Part shown: one piece after another, positions 48,788-60,500 of the stretch
Numbering within the stretch: the stretch's first letter is position 1
Layout of the letters: the number at the start of each line of letters is the position of its first letter
Assembly: GCF_033439725.1 (NCBI RefSeq)
Contig: NW_026944391.1
Span: forward strand, 124,001 to 188,000
Source of the DNA: Neurospora tetraspora
Taxonomy: Eukaryota; Ascomycota; Sordariomycetes; Sordariales; Sordariaceae
DNA length: 64,000 nt
Direction: 5' to 3'
The notes under the pieces: generated by a model
What the model saw: the letters and a program-made list of their open reading frames with translations, nothing else
The model's database searches: none
Told to the model about the DNA's origin: nothing
Made by a program: the position numbers and the translations under genes

Positions 48788-51700
48788 TTAGCTGACGCGT
48801 CTGGCCTTGCCACGCTTTCGTTCTCTGGAGGGTCTGACCAGCCCCTTCTTCAAGAGCCTTCTTCGATGGCGTCGCTTTTGCTCCCAAGTGTAATGAGACG
48901 TATCAACCTTGGTGATGTCAGTGCCAGTGGCAGCATCCCACATATCGGCAATCCAGTCCGTAATGTCCAGCGTAGCTTGGTTGGCAAAAGCCTTCCCCCT
49001 CCCTCCTGTAACCCATTGGTCAAGCTTGACCGGAATCGAATATCCCCATACCGGATCATTAGGGGACCAGTTACAGGGCTTGCCAGGATAGCAGTATTGG
49101 GGTTTGCAGTACATGGAGCACATAGTTGATTCTCCAATGTACCACAACGACACAAGGAAGAGGATGAGCCCAAGCAAGGTGAACTTGAACTTGGGCTGCC
49201 GTTGATACAACTGGGGAAGCGGTAAGTGAACATAAGTCACTTTAGTATGCCCAACAGAGGAGTCATCCTGACAGGCAGAACACACTGAGCTGGCATCTCC
49301 ATTGTGTTGGTGACCAGGATCCTTTGCATCAGCGTGAAAAACCGATGTTTCCAGGCGCTCAATTCCCAACTTCGCGGTCCGGATTCCGAGGAGGCCTGTC
49401 TTGAGCGATTCACTCATTCTTTTGTAGACCTCGATTTCATTTTCCCCGTCCATGGTTTCGTTCCTGGAACCAGCCTTGGGTACGACATTGGCCGAATAGG
49501 CCGGACCACGGACGTTGTCCTTCGATTCGAGTAGATCAGCTAGGTCATCCAGGGTAGAATCCTCAATTTGGTTGGTTCGATGGATTTCAAACAGATCGTC
49601 CCTCACGGTTGGTGGGTTGGCCGAGTTGGCCAAGGGAAGGCATAACTGTGAAAGCGATTTGGAGCGTCGATGCTGTCGAACCAATGATGCACGGTCACGC
49701 GTTCTGTCACCCCTAGCAGACAGAGTGTGCTTTATCTTCCGAGGCGACATACTTCGTTTCCGACCACGGGCACGCGAAGAGGCTCTGCTATGCGTGGCAC
49801 CGTCAGGACCTTGGGTGCTTCCACCGCCGGCGACTTCTGCGTCTAAATGATCATCCATGGGTTTGACCGCGAAACGTGACGGTTCCTCCATATCTTCAGT
49901 CTTGACCATGGTTGCGGGTCCGGTAGAGGCGCGCGCGGTTGGGAGAGACTGTTTCGAAGCTTCGGCTCTGTTCGGTTTAAGCGTCTCGCCAGGCGCTTCA
50001 TATTCCTCGTCTTCATCGAAGTCCGGAGACAGTGCACGCTGGGAGCCCCTTTCGGATTGATTTTCCATCGGCGCAAACAAGCTCATTTCGCCGTAGATGC
50101 GTTCCGTGGGATCGGACTCCGATTGTGCTGGGTTTGACCTGCAGCCTGAGGCTGAATCAACGGACGGATCTCTGCGCAGTCCAGCGAAACCGACACTCGG
50201 CCTGACGTCGCTTTTAGCGCTGTCCAGCTTCTTTTGCCTGATTGCACCTTTCAATGCTCGACCTTGATTACCAGACTGGTTCTCACCCTTCAGGAGAGCC
50301 TCTCCTGTTAGTGGTTTGTCCCCAGTTGCCTGTGGCTGACGATGAAGTTCTTCCGAGTTTCGATCGCCATGTGAATCACGACGAGCCGTACCAGCCCTTT
50401 CCTGACTCTCTTTATCACGAGCGGATTCCAGTATGTTGTCATGAACGTCATTTTGGCCCTGAGGAACGACAGCGGATGCCCCTATGTCAAATGCCGGTGT
50501 AGGGGCTTCCTCTGGCGTCACTCGCACGTCTCCATCTCGTGTCTGGCTCCTGCCGCTTGACAAGCTTCTCCGTACCGGGAGCTTGCTTAGAGCACCTGAT
50601 ATGTGCAGTCTCTCACCGGACGCGCTCGTCCGGGCAGATTCTTTGCTCGGTTTTCGACCAAGCTCTGAGGAGGGGGGTCGGGATGGGTGCTCTGGATCAT
50701 ACTCGCTAATGCCGTCCAATTTCGAAACGATTGGGGCCTTTCGAAGCAGGCTTCTACTCTCTCGTGCGCGCAACTCCTCAATTTTAGCGTTCGTACGGCT
50801 CGACTCGCGGCCCCTGGTCAGTTGATTTGACCGTGTTCCGGATCCCGGCTCCTCGCCGGGAAACATGGAAGCTGCTTCCATCTCCAGAAGTCGAATCTCG
50901 TCAATTTTAGGATTGCTGCGCGCCAGATTTGGGAAAGGGCCGTCGAAAGTCTGGGAATCATCGGCGGCTACATCATCTTCCGCATTCTTCTCAGAGCTCT
51001 TGGTCCAGTGGACACCGTAATTAGGCGGCACCGTGGCGGGTCTTGTAACGGGCTCAGCCGGCGCGACGGTAGATGCCTGAAGAAGGGCGGAGTCACCAAT
51101 CTGTTCCCAGCTGGGAGATTCGTGTGTCGAAATGCCGCTGCTAGCATCGTTTCGGACACCCGAGAGGCGGCGGGAAAGCCATTTACTGCGAGAGTCAAGG
51201 CTGCTCCGACTCGTCTTACGAGCCAGACCCTTACCCATCTCGGCGAGACTCCTAAATTTCGACCGTGATAGGATACTGTTGGCGCGTGAGGCTGGCCTTT
51301 CTGCATCTGCCTGTGCCATGGCGTGCTGACGCAGCTTCTCGTCTATGTCACTATCAGAGACATCGCTTTGAAGCGAAAGCGCGCCTGGGCTACTGGCTGA
51401 CATGAAGGGTTCGTCACGTCCTGAGCCGGATACCTGGCGATTGAAAGTTGTGGGGGGGTTCTTGTGCAATTTGTTCCTGGTGGAAGAGCTACTGCGGGTA
51501 CGCCACGCCCGGGGGGCCGGACTTGGAGTACTCTGAGCAGCCTCCTCGGCTTCGACTTGTTTGTAGGCGTCGGTGAGAGTGTATGGGGTGCGTGTTTGCG
51601 AGGGCCGTTGCTGCTGGGTTGGTCGCGGAATTCTTGTAATGGCGGGCGAGGCGTGCTTCGAGTCGGACGACCCAGAGCTAGCAGGACGGGATTCGGCAGC

Positions 51701-51862
51701 GTCGCCTCGTCCGGAGGCTCCATGGTTGTCCTTGGATTTGAATCTTGAGAGGGACCACATGCTCGGCTGTCGTGAGGGGGTGTTGCCAGTACGAGAAGAC
51801 GCGAAGCGGCCGTTTGCCCGGCTGGCCAGAACATCGAGCCCATCCGAAGCGCTGCGTTCCAT
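48788..51862 (-). CDS. large disordered single-pass membrane protein with Cys-rich C-terminal domain
   Basis: One uninterrupted frame of 1024 residues. The first 870 or so are Ser/Arg/Glu-rich and predicted disordered, with many SR and RS dipeptides. A single membrane helix lies at about 893-913 (FTLLGLILFLVSLWYIG). It is followed by a compact Cys-rich block with five Cys (CSMYCKPQYC, YPGKPCNW), a conserved-looking helical part (DITDWIADMWDAATGTD) and a strongly basic tail rich in Arg/Lys. With no signal peptide, the topology is probably N-terminus in the cytosol or nucleus and the Cys block in the ER or perinuclear lumen. That layout recalls inner nuclear membrane or spindle-pole anchoring proteins, but I do not recognise the family. 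The ATG at 51862 is the first in frame. Confidence 0.78.
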   Translation of the reverse strand: MERSASDGLDVLASRANGRFASSRTGNTPSRQPSMWSLSRFKSKDNHGASGRGDAAESRPASSGSSDSKHASPAITRIPRPTQQQRPSQTRTPYTLTDAYKQVEAEEAAQSTPSPAPRAWRTRSSSSTRNKLHKNPPTTFNRQVSGSGRDEPFMSASSPGALSLQSDVSDSDIDEKLRQHAMAQADAERPASRANSILSRSKFRSLAEMGKGLARKTSRSSLDSRSKWLSRRLSGVRNDASSGISTHESPSWEQIGDSALLQASTVAPAEPVTRPATVPPNYGVHWTKSSEKNAEDDVAADDSQTFDGPFPNLARSNPKIDEIRLLEMEAASMFPGEEPGSGTRSNQLTRGRESSRTNAKIEELRARESRSLLRKAPIVSKLDGISEYDPEHPSRPPSSELGRKPSKESARTSASGERLHISGALSKLPVRRSLSSGRSQTRDGDVRVTPEEAPTPAFDIGASAVVPQGQNDVHDNILESARDKESQERAGTARRDSHGDRNSEELHRQPQATGDKPLTGEALLKGENQSGNQGRALKGAIRQKKLDSAKSDVRPSVGFAGLRRDPSVDSASGCRSNPAQSESDPTERIYGEMSLFAPMENQSERGSQRALSPDFDEDEEYEAPGETLKPNRAEASKQSLPTARASTGPATMVKTEDMEEPSRFAVKPMDDHLDAEVAGGGSTQGPDGATHSRASSRARGRKRSMSPRKIKHTLSARGDRTRDRASLVRQHRRSKSLSQLCLPLANSANPPTVRDDLFEIHRTNQIEDSTLDDLADLLESKDNVRGPAYSANVVPKAGSRNETMDGENEIEVYKRMSESLKTGLLGIRTAKLGIERLETSVFHADAKDPGHQHNGDASSVCSACQDDSSVGHTKVTYVHLPLPQLYQRQPKFKFTLLGLILFLVSLWYIGESTMCSMYCKPQYCYPGKPCNWSPNDPVWGYSIPVKLDQWVTGGRGKAFANQATLDITDWIADMWDAATGTDITKVDTSHYTWEQKRRHRRRLLKKGLVRPSRERKRGKARRVS

Positions 51863-53727
51863 CTTGCAAATGCGATGTTGGGTATCTCGTCAGTATCCCC
51901 CAAGCGCGCGGGGTTTTGAAAGCGGCCGTAATTATGAACAACTGGCCGCGAAGCCGATCGAGGGTGCGACCTGACGCGACTGGCGCAAAGATGGGAGGGG
52001 CTTGACGTAAGTTCGCTAAGGTGAGGTGAACAGCGGCAAGCAAGTAGAAGATGGTCGGTTGTGGAATGATGGCCACTCTTCCAAGTCGATGGTCGCTTGA
52101 AGTCACCAGAAGGTTGGAGAAAGAGCCATCTCTATCGCATGCGAGAGTTGGTGGGTTGTTTCAGCTGGGGTGAATGGTGTTGAAGGTGGTGGTGGTGGTG
52201 GTGGTGGTGGTGGCTGACGGACACGAACAAATAAATGGCTGTAGGTTGTGCTCTGCTCCCGTTGCGCATGTTGGGGTGAGCAGCACCTGGACGGGTAGAA
52301 GTGCTTGAGATACCACGGGTTGCCGCCTAAATCCACGATTTTAGGAAGAAGAAAAGGTGCTGGGAATTCATGACGTTGTCCGGTCCGGTCGTATACAATT
52401 GATCTGCAAATCGTGGTGCCGACGCGTTTGAATGGACGATGGAAGATGCGCGGATGCAATTGCTTCTCGAGAGAAAGGTACCTTGTTGCGGATGACGGAT
52501 GCGCAAGTGGGGTGGGGCATCATCGCAATTGTACGCTAAAAGGTACCTGCCTACTAGAGGTATGTACTGTGCAGGTACTTGAAGGTTACGTAAATACAGC
52601 TGGTATCTTTCTCGGGTTGTAACGCCAGCGTGCCAGGTATTGCTCTCCATCGGGCTGAAATTGAAACATTACCGCTGGCAGAGTAAAAGGTCGAAAGTTC
52701 TCTTTAGAGGTACCTCTATGCACTCGGCGCCAACCCGCAAGACGGATGAAGCTAGATACCTACTACCAAAAGAGTCGAGCGCCCTCTGCGATGGTAGGCG
52801 GGCACACTAGCGCCAGGTACTTTGAGGCAGGTACAACTGTCCATGTGTACGCATAAGGTAAGGTAGCTAGCTAGGAGAGGTAATGTACCTAGCACAGCAC
52901 GTGCGAGGGCCAGGGGTCCCGATGTACCATAGGTAACGTAGAGGTAATGTTTTCCCCATTCCGGTCCCGGGCCCCCGGCCCCCCGGTCTTCAACCTAACT
53001 TTGGCTTGCATACACCGAATGCAATCGGCATTCATGAGGCTGTCGGCAGCATCTCATCAGGCTCAATCATTGATAACGGCAAGGGACACTGAGACACCAG
53101 TCAGGGAATGCCGCGTGAGTTGAATGGTAGATAAGCTTATGGATTGACAGCCTGGCGGTTTCACAGCCGGGTTGTCTATTTTTCACATGACTCTCCCTAC
53201 ATCGTACCAAGCGAGTAATCATCGAGACTTTTGAGCCTACCTCTTTACCTGCCCACAACCTAAATCTACCGCACACTACCGCATAATCCCACACGACCAA
53301 GTGTTGATTTAGACATTAGACTGCCTCTTCCACACGTGGTACTTTATTGCAGATGACGAACATCCCCCAGCCGATCCGGCCTCTTGGGCCGATGTATGTC
53401 CTTCCAATCCATCCCAACCCATCCCCTTCCCCCCTCCTCTGCCATCTACCTATCCCGCTTCCCCTCATCCCGTCGGCCTTGGGTGGTGGCCGGGGCCACT
53501 CCGCGTAAGGGTGTGGAATGTCGTCCATCATCGGATGGCCTCTCAGCCCTTTGCTTCCGTCTGTATGCACTGCGCCGTCTCAACCACCTCCGTCCGCTCC
53601 CTGCATTGGCCAGTCCTGTTTCCTGAATCCCAGCCCCCTCTCAATTCCCAGCCGGTTCACCCTTTCCCCTCTTGACAAGCTCACCCCAAGGCTAATCGTT
53701 ACGGTTATGTTCCGCCGCTGTTCTCAG
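51863..53727. other. intergenic, 1.9 kb
   Basis: Lies between two diverging genes. It contains a (GGT)n tract at about 52185-52213 and an unusually dense set of AGGTA/TACCT words between about 52475 and 52950. A GC-rich CCGGG-type stretch is at about 52964-52988. The missing first exon of the acetyltransferase gene must be somewhere in the right third (53300-53700). Confidence 0.5.
52185..52213. repeat. (GGT)n microsatellite
   Basis: About nine to ten uninterrupted GGT units in the probable leader of the 1024-residue membrane protein gene. Confidence 0.9.
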
Positions 53728-55180
53728 TGAGGTCTACTCGTCCTCAAGGCACGCGTTGGGCTTCTATCGGTGCCTGGCCAATACTTGTCGCTATGCTGTT
53801 TCTTGGTCTGTCCTCCAAGGCAAGAGTGTTCCCGACGTGTTGGAGGCTGCAGTTGCAAACCTGGTCCTCCGGTTGCCCCGGTTGAGTGTGGCAATCACTG
53901 GCGATGAAGCATCTGGCCCTTACTTTGCCTCGGTGTCCTCTCTGGATCTTTCTCACCACTTGGAATGTGTGGAGCTGCCTGCCGAACTTGATTCGCATGC
54001 TCGCGACTCACACCTACTCCATATGTTAGAAGCCCAACACAACCAGTTGTGGCCTGACGTCGGAACCCGACCGCCCTGGAGGGTGCTTGCCGTCTATGAT
54101 CCTCGGCCGTCCCAACTTGAAGACAGGCTGATAATCGATATTGTGCTTGCCATCCACCACTCTCTCGCTGATGGAAGGAGCACAGCCATTTTCCAGGCCA
54201 GCCTCTTGGACGAACTGAACAAGCAACCAGCCCGTCCCTCGTGCCTAGAGGACCACGTTCTACGGATGCCCAGCAAGCCTCATGGGCACATTCTGCCACC
54301 TCAGGAGGAGCTCGTCAAATTCACCACGTCTTGGAGGTTCCTTGCCGGCACGTTGTTGAACCAACTCGCCTCGGGCTGGCTCGGCAAACCAGCGACCGAT
54401 CTTCCTTGGACGGGCGCACCGATCAGACCTGACCCTTACCAAACCAGACTCCGTCTGGTTACTATCCCTGCAAAAGCTGTGTCACAGCTTCTTGCCAATT
54501 GCAGGGCGAACGGCACCACCCTCACCCCTTTACTTCATATGCTAATTCTCACATCTCTTGCTCGACGCTTACCAGCAGAGACAGCCACGTCGTTTCAGAG
54601 CTGCACTCCTATAGACTTGCGTCCCTTTGTACAGTCCGGATCTCTTGTGACTGATCGCGCCGAATCCTTTGGCGTACTGGTTACTTCGGCGTCGCACAGT
54701 TTCGACTCTTCTCGTGTCTCGGGGCTGCGGGAGCAAGCAAGCGGAGAGAAGATTTGGAGCCTTGCTCAAACCTTGCGTCAGGAACTCAAGGACCGGGTCG
54801 AGACCATTCCTCAAGATGACATGGTCAGTATGCTTCGCTGGGTTGCCAACTGGCGCGGTTTCTGGCTCAACAAGGTGAACAAGCGGCGGGAGCAAACATG
54901 GGAGGTGTCCAACATCGGATCGCTGCAAGGCAGTCCGGAGGACACTGAACCGGTTTCTGGTTCAAAGTGGCAGATATTACGGTCTGTAATGTCGCAGTGC
55001 GCCATAGTCGCGGGGCCGGCTCTCTGTGCTAGCGTTTCGGGCGTTATAGGGGGTCCCATAAGCATTGCGCTGAGCTGGCAGGAAGGTATCCTTGAGTCAG
55101 AACTTGTCGAAGGTGTAGCGCACGATTTGCAGCTCTGGATGGACCAAGGCGGTCCAGTGCATGGTCAAAAGTTGCCGTAA
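53728..55180 (+). CDS. alcohol acetyltransferase-like protein (AATase family), 5' end unresolved
   Basis: The main exon from a ctcag acceptor at 53727 gives 484 residues to the stop at 55180. The family N-terminal block EVYSSSRHALGFYRC is intact, as is the catalytic HHSLADG (HHxxxDG) typical of BAHD/CoA-dependent acyltransferases, and the later block SLARRLPAETA, SCTPIDLRPF and EVSNIGSL. Fungal AATases move acetyl or other acyl groups from CoA to alcohols, terpenes or sphingolipid-like amines. The substrate cannot be told from sequence. The frame has no ATG ahead of the block and is closed by a TAA at 53693, so a short first exon is required. A frame near 53585-53605 reads LRPL, the residues usually found there, but I could not join it with good splice sites. 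Confidence 0.8.
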
Positions 55181-55764
55181 TGTGCGCTGGCACGGAAGTT
55201 GGTGTCGTGGAACCGAGGTCTTGCCGATCAGCATCTGGGATTTGGAGTATTAGTTGGATAGGCAGGCACCTTTCTGTAGCAAATTCTTCTATGCCAGTTG
55301 GTATCCTTCTTGTAGAGCTCCCGGATCCATAGAAGAGTGAGTACCCGTGCTTGATATTATGACGTTACTTTACTCGTTAGAATATGATATATGCCAGTAC
55401 AGAGGAAGAGTTGAAGTACCCTAACCCTCATTCACTTTACCGGTTCGGACCATGATAGATGTCGATACAATAGGTACAATGTTGCATGAAATCGACTATG
55501 ATGATATGAAGCGTTAACGGCTTTTTGGTAATTCCAGCAGTCGCTTCATAGCTGTCGATGTACATTTGTGCCGGACACTTTTAACCGTTCAGTGTAATGT
55601 TGAGTTTGACAGATTTTACGGTAGGTACATAAGGTACGCGTGCAGTACTGAAGTGTGTGTGTTGAGGCTTAAGTGGTATGTACTAACTGGCGGGGTTTTA
55701 GCGGTCTTGGCGCCCTGAGCTCCGGGTCCCGCTCCAGGGGCTGCCCATCGAGGTCCCATCCGGC
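55181..55764. other. intergenic between AATase-like and bL9m genes
   Basis: Both flanking genes read rightward. The right end is GC-rich and leads into a small upstream ORF. No other gene seen. Confidence 0.55.
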
Positions 55765-55971
55765 ATGGAGCTCTGCCGCGCAGCCGTGGGGCTTCCGTCC
55801 CCGAAATTTTTGGGCAACCTTGAAGACCGCACGCAGTCCCCGCGCCAGCTCGCGCCTAGCCAGGCCGCAATCCGGACGGCAGACCACGACCAATCGCCGG
55901 ACCTACCCAATCCGCCTCCCGATCTTCTCGCGGCTCCTCCGACGACGCCGGTCGACCACACTTCAAAATGA
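55765..55971 (+). other. 68-codon upstream ORF overlapping the bL9m start
   Basis: Begins with ATG at 55765 and ends with TGA at 55969-55971. That stop overlaps the bL9m start as ATGA. The peptide is Pro/Ala-rich with no known domain. If the mRNA starts upstream of 55765 it would act as a uORF; if transcription starts later it is irrelevant. Confidence 0.35.
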
Positions 55972-57033
55972 CGGCATCTGCGCTGAGCAAGTGGCCAACG
56001 TGCCTGGCATGCTTGCGCCGACTTGCACAACCCTTTGGCGCCAGTCATGGCGAGCCCCGCGCTCGTGCTGTACCGGTGGCCCGGCCCATTGTCCACATCC
56101 AGACTCGGGCCGCGTCACACAGGATGCGCCTTCAAGATCAGGGCGTGGTTGTCCGCCTGCTCGAAGACATTCCAAAGTTTGGTCGCAAACGTAAGGACAA
56201 AATCCCCTTGCTGGACTGTGCAAGCTAATCGGGACCTCGTCATTGCAATCCAGATGCTATTTTCCGCATTGAGCGCGGCCGTATGCGCAACGAGTGGTTC
56301 CCCAAGAACAAGGCAGAGTACATGACGCCTGCTCGCTTCCAAGAGCTCGGTCTTACACGCGACGCCATTGGCGAGGTCGACCGCTCCTTCGTCATTCTGA
56401 GCGCCCTCGATGCCGCTGCCAGGCCGAAGCCTGCGGAGCAAAAGACGGAAGAACCAGTCCCGGAAGTCCAGATCCCCCAAGTCAAGGTTCCGGACGTTAC
56501 TGTAATGACCCTCCCTCTCTCCCTCCCTCATCTTCATAGCCTTCTGCTTCAAGTTGTCTGCGGTTCAATGGCGAGCGGCTGGTGCTAACCCGTGCGACTG
56601 CAAACAGCCCGAAACTGCTCACGCCCTGCTATCCGAGCTCGTCCCTAACACCCTCACCTTCCACCGCGAACCTGTGCCGATTACAATTCCTCAGCCGAAA
56701 CCCGCGCAGGAGCCCAAAATCTCGCCTCTAATTGCCAGGCATGCGCCGGCGTCCACGGCCGAGACCCCTTCCACAGACAAGGCCCAGAGGGCCATCTTTG
56801 GCTCCGTCTCGAGCAGCGATATTCTCAACCAGATCAAGGCCCTGATTTCTGGCCATGAGGAAGCTAGCCGCATTGTTCTTGGACCATCAAGCGTCAAGAT
56901 AGTGGGCTTGGCCGAGGACAATGATCGCATTAGACATCTTGGCCGATGGGAGATTGAGATCGCGGTTGCTAGAGCGGGTTCCGGCCTGGAGCCTGTTCGC
57001 AAATCGGTCGAGATCCTGCCCAGCGCCCAGTGA
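55968..57033 (+). CDS. mrpl50: mitochondrial large ribosomal subunit protein bL9m (Mrpl50)
   Basis: Exons 55968-56190, 56254-56501 and 56608-57033 (introns 63 and 106 bp) give 298 residues. The N-terminal 50 residues are Arg/Ala/Ser-rich with few acids, as in a mitochondrial targeting peptide (..IQTRAASHRMRLQDQ). The bacterial L9 N-domain follows: VVVRLLEDIPKFGRKHAIFRIERGRMRNEWFPKNKAEYM is the full rRNA-binding block, split by the first intron. The C-terminal L9 domain is recognisable in IFGSVSSSDILNQIKALI and HLGRWEIEIAVAR. Between them is a Pro-rich linker with a PEVQIPQVKVPDV repeat. The fungal protein is about twice as long as bacterial L9, as expected. An upstream ORF overlaps the start codon. 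Confidence 0.88.
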
Positions 57034-57592
57034 GGACCGAAGGTCTTCCAGCTTTCAGGTGGCCTGCGCACGTCACGCAGCCAACGTGTCGTGTGTTGCG
57101 GATGAGACACGCCCTTACGCTCAAGCCGGCATCTTAGCTACCCATGTATATGTCTTGTACACTAACAGACTTGGCCCGTCCTTTCATCCGTTTTGTTCAC
57201 TCACCCCAACTATGTATGTGAAGATGGATTCACTGGATTACTTTAAAAGTGTATACTGGGCCAGAATAATAAACATATCCCAAAACCCACCCCATCTTCT
57301 CCCTAATAGTTCTCATGGCCTGCAACTAATCGACACAGCACCGCTTTGCCGCACACTCGTGGTCTGGCATGTAAAGGAAAGCAGCCAGGGCAACAGAAAA
57401 CCCTCTCCTTAGCTCTGACTGGCTAGCGATCTTACTACTTGTCATCCTATCTCGCAGCTGACGTCTATACTCCATAGTGATTCCCAGATTCTACTCTTGC
57501 TAAAACGGTTGCTAACGGTGGCATTCTGTTCTCGCGCCCCATTCTGACCGCAGCGGGCCTACAACCCGTCAGTATATGTTTTTGAAATGCGT
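57034..57592. other. intergenic, convergent 3' ends
   Basis: Separates the bL9m gene (rightward) from atg11 (leftward). No gene seen. Confidence 0.55.
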
Positions 57593-60500
57593 TCAAGGCC
57601 CTATCAGAGAGTCTATCTCGTTGCGAACCTCAGAATGAGACTGCGATGGCTGTAGAGTAGCCTGATCGCTTCCTGCAGCCATGGTCCCGCTACCACCCTC
57701 CGCTGAAATAGCGTTTGTTTGCTGAGGGGCTTCCTGCAGAGATGCATCTGGAATCTTGTCTGTGGGTGACATGTGTTGTTGAGCTGCGCTCGATGGAGCT
57801 GAGCTGTTGTTGTCTGCCGGAACCGCACGGAGGGAGTTTGTCTCGCTTGCGAGGGCGCTTTCACGACCTCTCGACGATGCGCCAATCGCAAACGGTAGGG
57901 TCTTCCTGGAACCCGTACTGGACCGACGACTCTCGAGACTTTTGGACAGTGTCTTGCTGACGCCTTCGATTCCCGACGGCGTGCCTCCACGTCCAGTGAG
58001 CCCTCGTGCTCTAGACCCGGTATGCCCCTGTGTCCGCATGTCGGCCATTGCTTCGACATTGTTTGCCGCAACAGTACTCTTGGCCAAGCCTGGCGTGGAT
58101 GGGGCCCCGGACTTGTCTTCAACAGCCTCGATCAAGTACCATCGTAGGCCATCGGAAAGGTCGAACGGGTTATCGTTCTCATCGTCATCAAGAGACTCCG
58201 TTTCTCCTCTGGCACCATCTTTCCTCGTCTCCCCTACCTGGTCATGTTGTAGGGATTTGGATAAATCCACCACCCGCTCTTGAATGCGCATGATTCGGGC
58301 AACAAGCCATTCACGGTTGCGCAAACGGTGCGAGTCCTGCTCACGTAAAAAGTAGTGTGGAAACCCAACGTTGAAAGCAGCCCAAGCGCCCGTCGACTGA
58401 TTCCGCGTAGGAAGGAACAAAGCAAGATCGCCCTCCTTGAAGTGTTTGAAGGCAATCTTGTCATGAGCCTCCTTCTGGAAGCTGTGTGCTTTCTCGCGGT
58501 ACGCTCGCGCCTCTCGTTGCAGCTTTCGTGCCATATGCTCGACATCTTTGACACGCCGGTACACCGCATCCGTAAAGACATCCATGTCGAACGAACCGAA
58601 TGAGCCCATGAAAGTCTTGTACTTTTCAAGCTCAGCCTCCGGAGTTGCACTACTCATCCATTGCAGCAACTCCAAGTCCGCATTGTCAGTAACGGGCCGG
58701 GCGTTGAGCGTAGTGGAACGACGGAGTGATGAGCTGGGGTCTGATTCATTCGGGTTCGCGGTCGTTGCTAATGAGCGCTCAGATCGAGGTATTTTCTGAA
58801 CGTGCATGGTACCATCCTCCTCACGGGAAATGGAAAATCCAAGCCGCTCAAGCAAACGAGTAAGGCAGTCGTTCTGTGACCAAAGATGTTGTGTCAGATC
58901 CTTGGCACATTCTGTACGTGCATCAAACCGCGTGGAGAGTTCTGATAGTTGCGTCTGGGTTTGGTGAAGCTTTGCTTTGAAATGCGTAACCTCTTCCTCC
59001 AGACTTTGCACTTGGGATTGCCGAGCAGCTAGTTCCTCTGTCACGGAAGCGAGCTTTTGTTCCTCGTCTTCTAGCTTTTTCCGCATGAAGTCGGACCCAG
59101 TTTCTCCATCGGCAATTTTGACCCGAAGTTCGCATAACTGTTCACGTCCATGAGCCAGTTCGCCCTCCATGGCAACCACTTTCGCCCTTTCTTCCGACAA
59201 TTTTTCGCGGAGGCGCAAGGAGACCGATTCCTCCGACATGAGTCTACCCTTGGTGGATTCCATCTCCGAACGAAGCGTCCTAATGTCATTTTGCAACGTG
59301 TCCACGTTGAGCTTCATGAGGGACATGTCCCCCTCCACGCCTTGCTTTGTGTTTAGAATATCGGCAGCCTTTCCGGTGATTCCTTCCAAGAGGTCAGGCA
59401 ACTCGATAGGAACGGCATCAGCAGGCGCCAAACGTTCCCATATATCCTCCAGGGCCAGTCTGTGCTTTTGCTTATCCTCACTCACGGCTTCCAGTCGCTT
59501 GTTGAGCACTCTAATCTCATCCTGGGCAGCTCGAAGTTCAATATCCTGCGCCGCGATACGCTCACGTTGTAGCCTTGCTTCATTCCGCAAAAACTCCACC
59601 TGGCCATCCGCTTTGAGAGATTCATCCCGTCTTTCCCTGGTAAGCCGCTCCACCTCGAGCTCAAGAAAGTGAACCTTTTCGTCATATGATGCCTTCTCGT
59701 TTTCTCGCGACTCGCCAAAGTGTTCGATCTCGTCTTCTGTGTACTCAAGCCTGGCCTTTAGCTGCTTGACCTCTTCTTCGAGGGACTTTCGCTCTTCTGT
59801 GAACTCCCGCTTGAGTGCTTCCATATTCTGCAAGAGATCCTTCTTGGTGGAGTTAGCTTCGTCCATTTGGCCTTTTAGATCGTTATGCAGTGTCGTTAAT
59901 GCGTTGATTTCTCTCTCTAGGGCCGCGCACCGCTCCCTCTCGGTGTTCAATTCGGTCTCTAGTTGCTGTGTTCGTTGGAGGAGCGTCTCGAGTCCATCTG
60001 ATGATCCCCTGCGGTCGTCATTAACACGGGGGGGTCTAAGAGAGCTAGTTGAGTCGTTACGGTCTAGAACTTGCTGGCTAGGGTTCTGGAAAAGGTTGCC
60101 AATATTCGGCCGGGAAGCCTGTGTCTGCCGATGAAGTAGATCTTCTAGCCGGCGCACTCGGCTTTCGGCAGTTTTCAGTTTGCTTTCAAGCCTTGTTTTG
60201 TCTGCCTGTAAGGAGCGGAGCAGATCATCGTCACCTCGAACGAGCAGTCCGCTCCGTCCGAGAGCAGTCTCGTGGACACTTCCGTTCTTGAAGGCTTTCA
60301 TCCGCCTTGACTGTTGCCTTGTTGGGTTGTCCATGTCTGCAATAAGCTTTTCGATTTCGACTACAAGATCGGGATCGGCTTTTTGGTTTCGCAGGGCGTT
60401 GAAGAAGTCGTCCAGGTCTTTTCTTGTCATCAGGGGCCATTCCCCATCGTCTCCCCGAAGGTTGATTTCAAGACTTGGAACCTTACTGTCGGCCGTCGGG

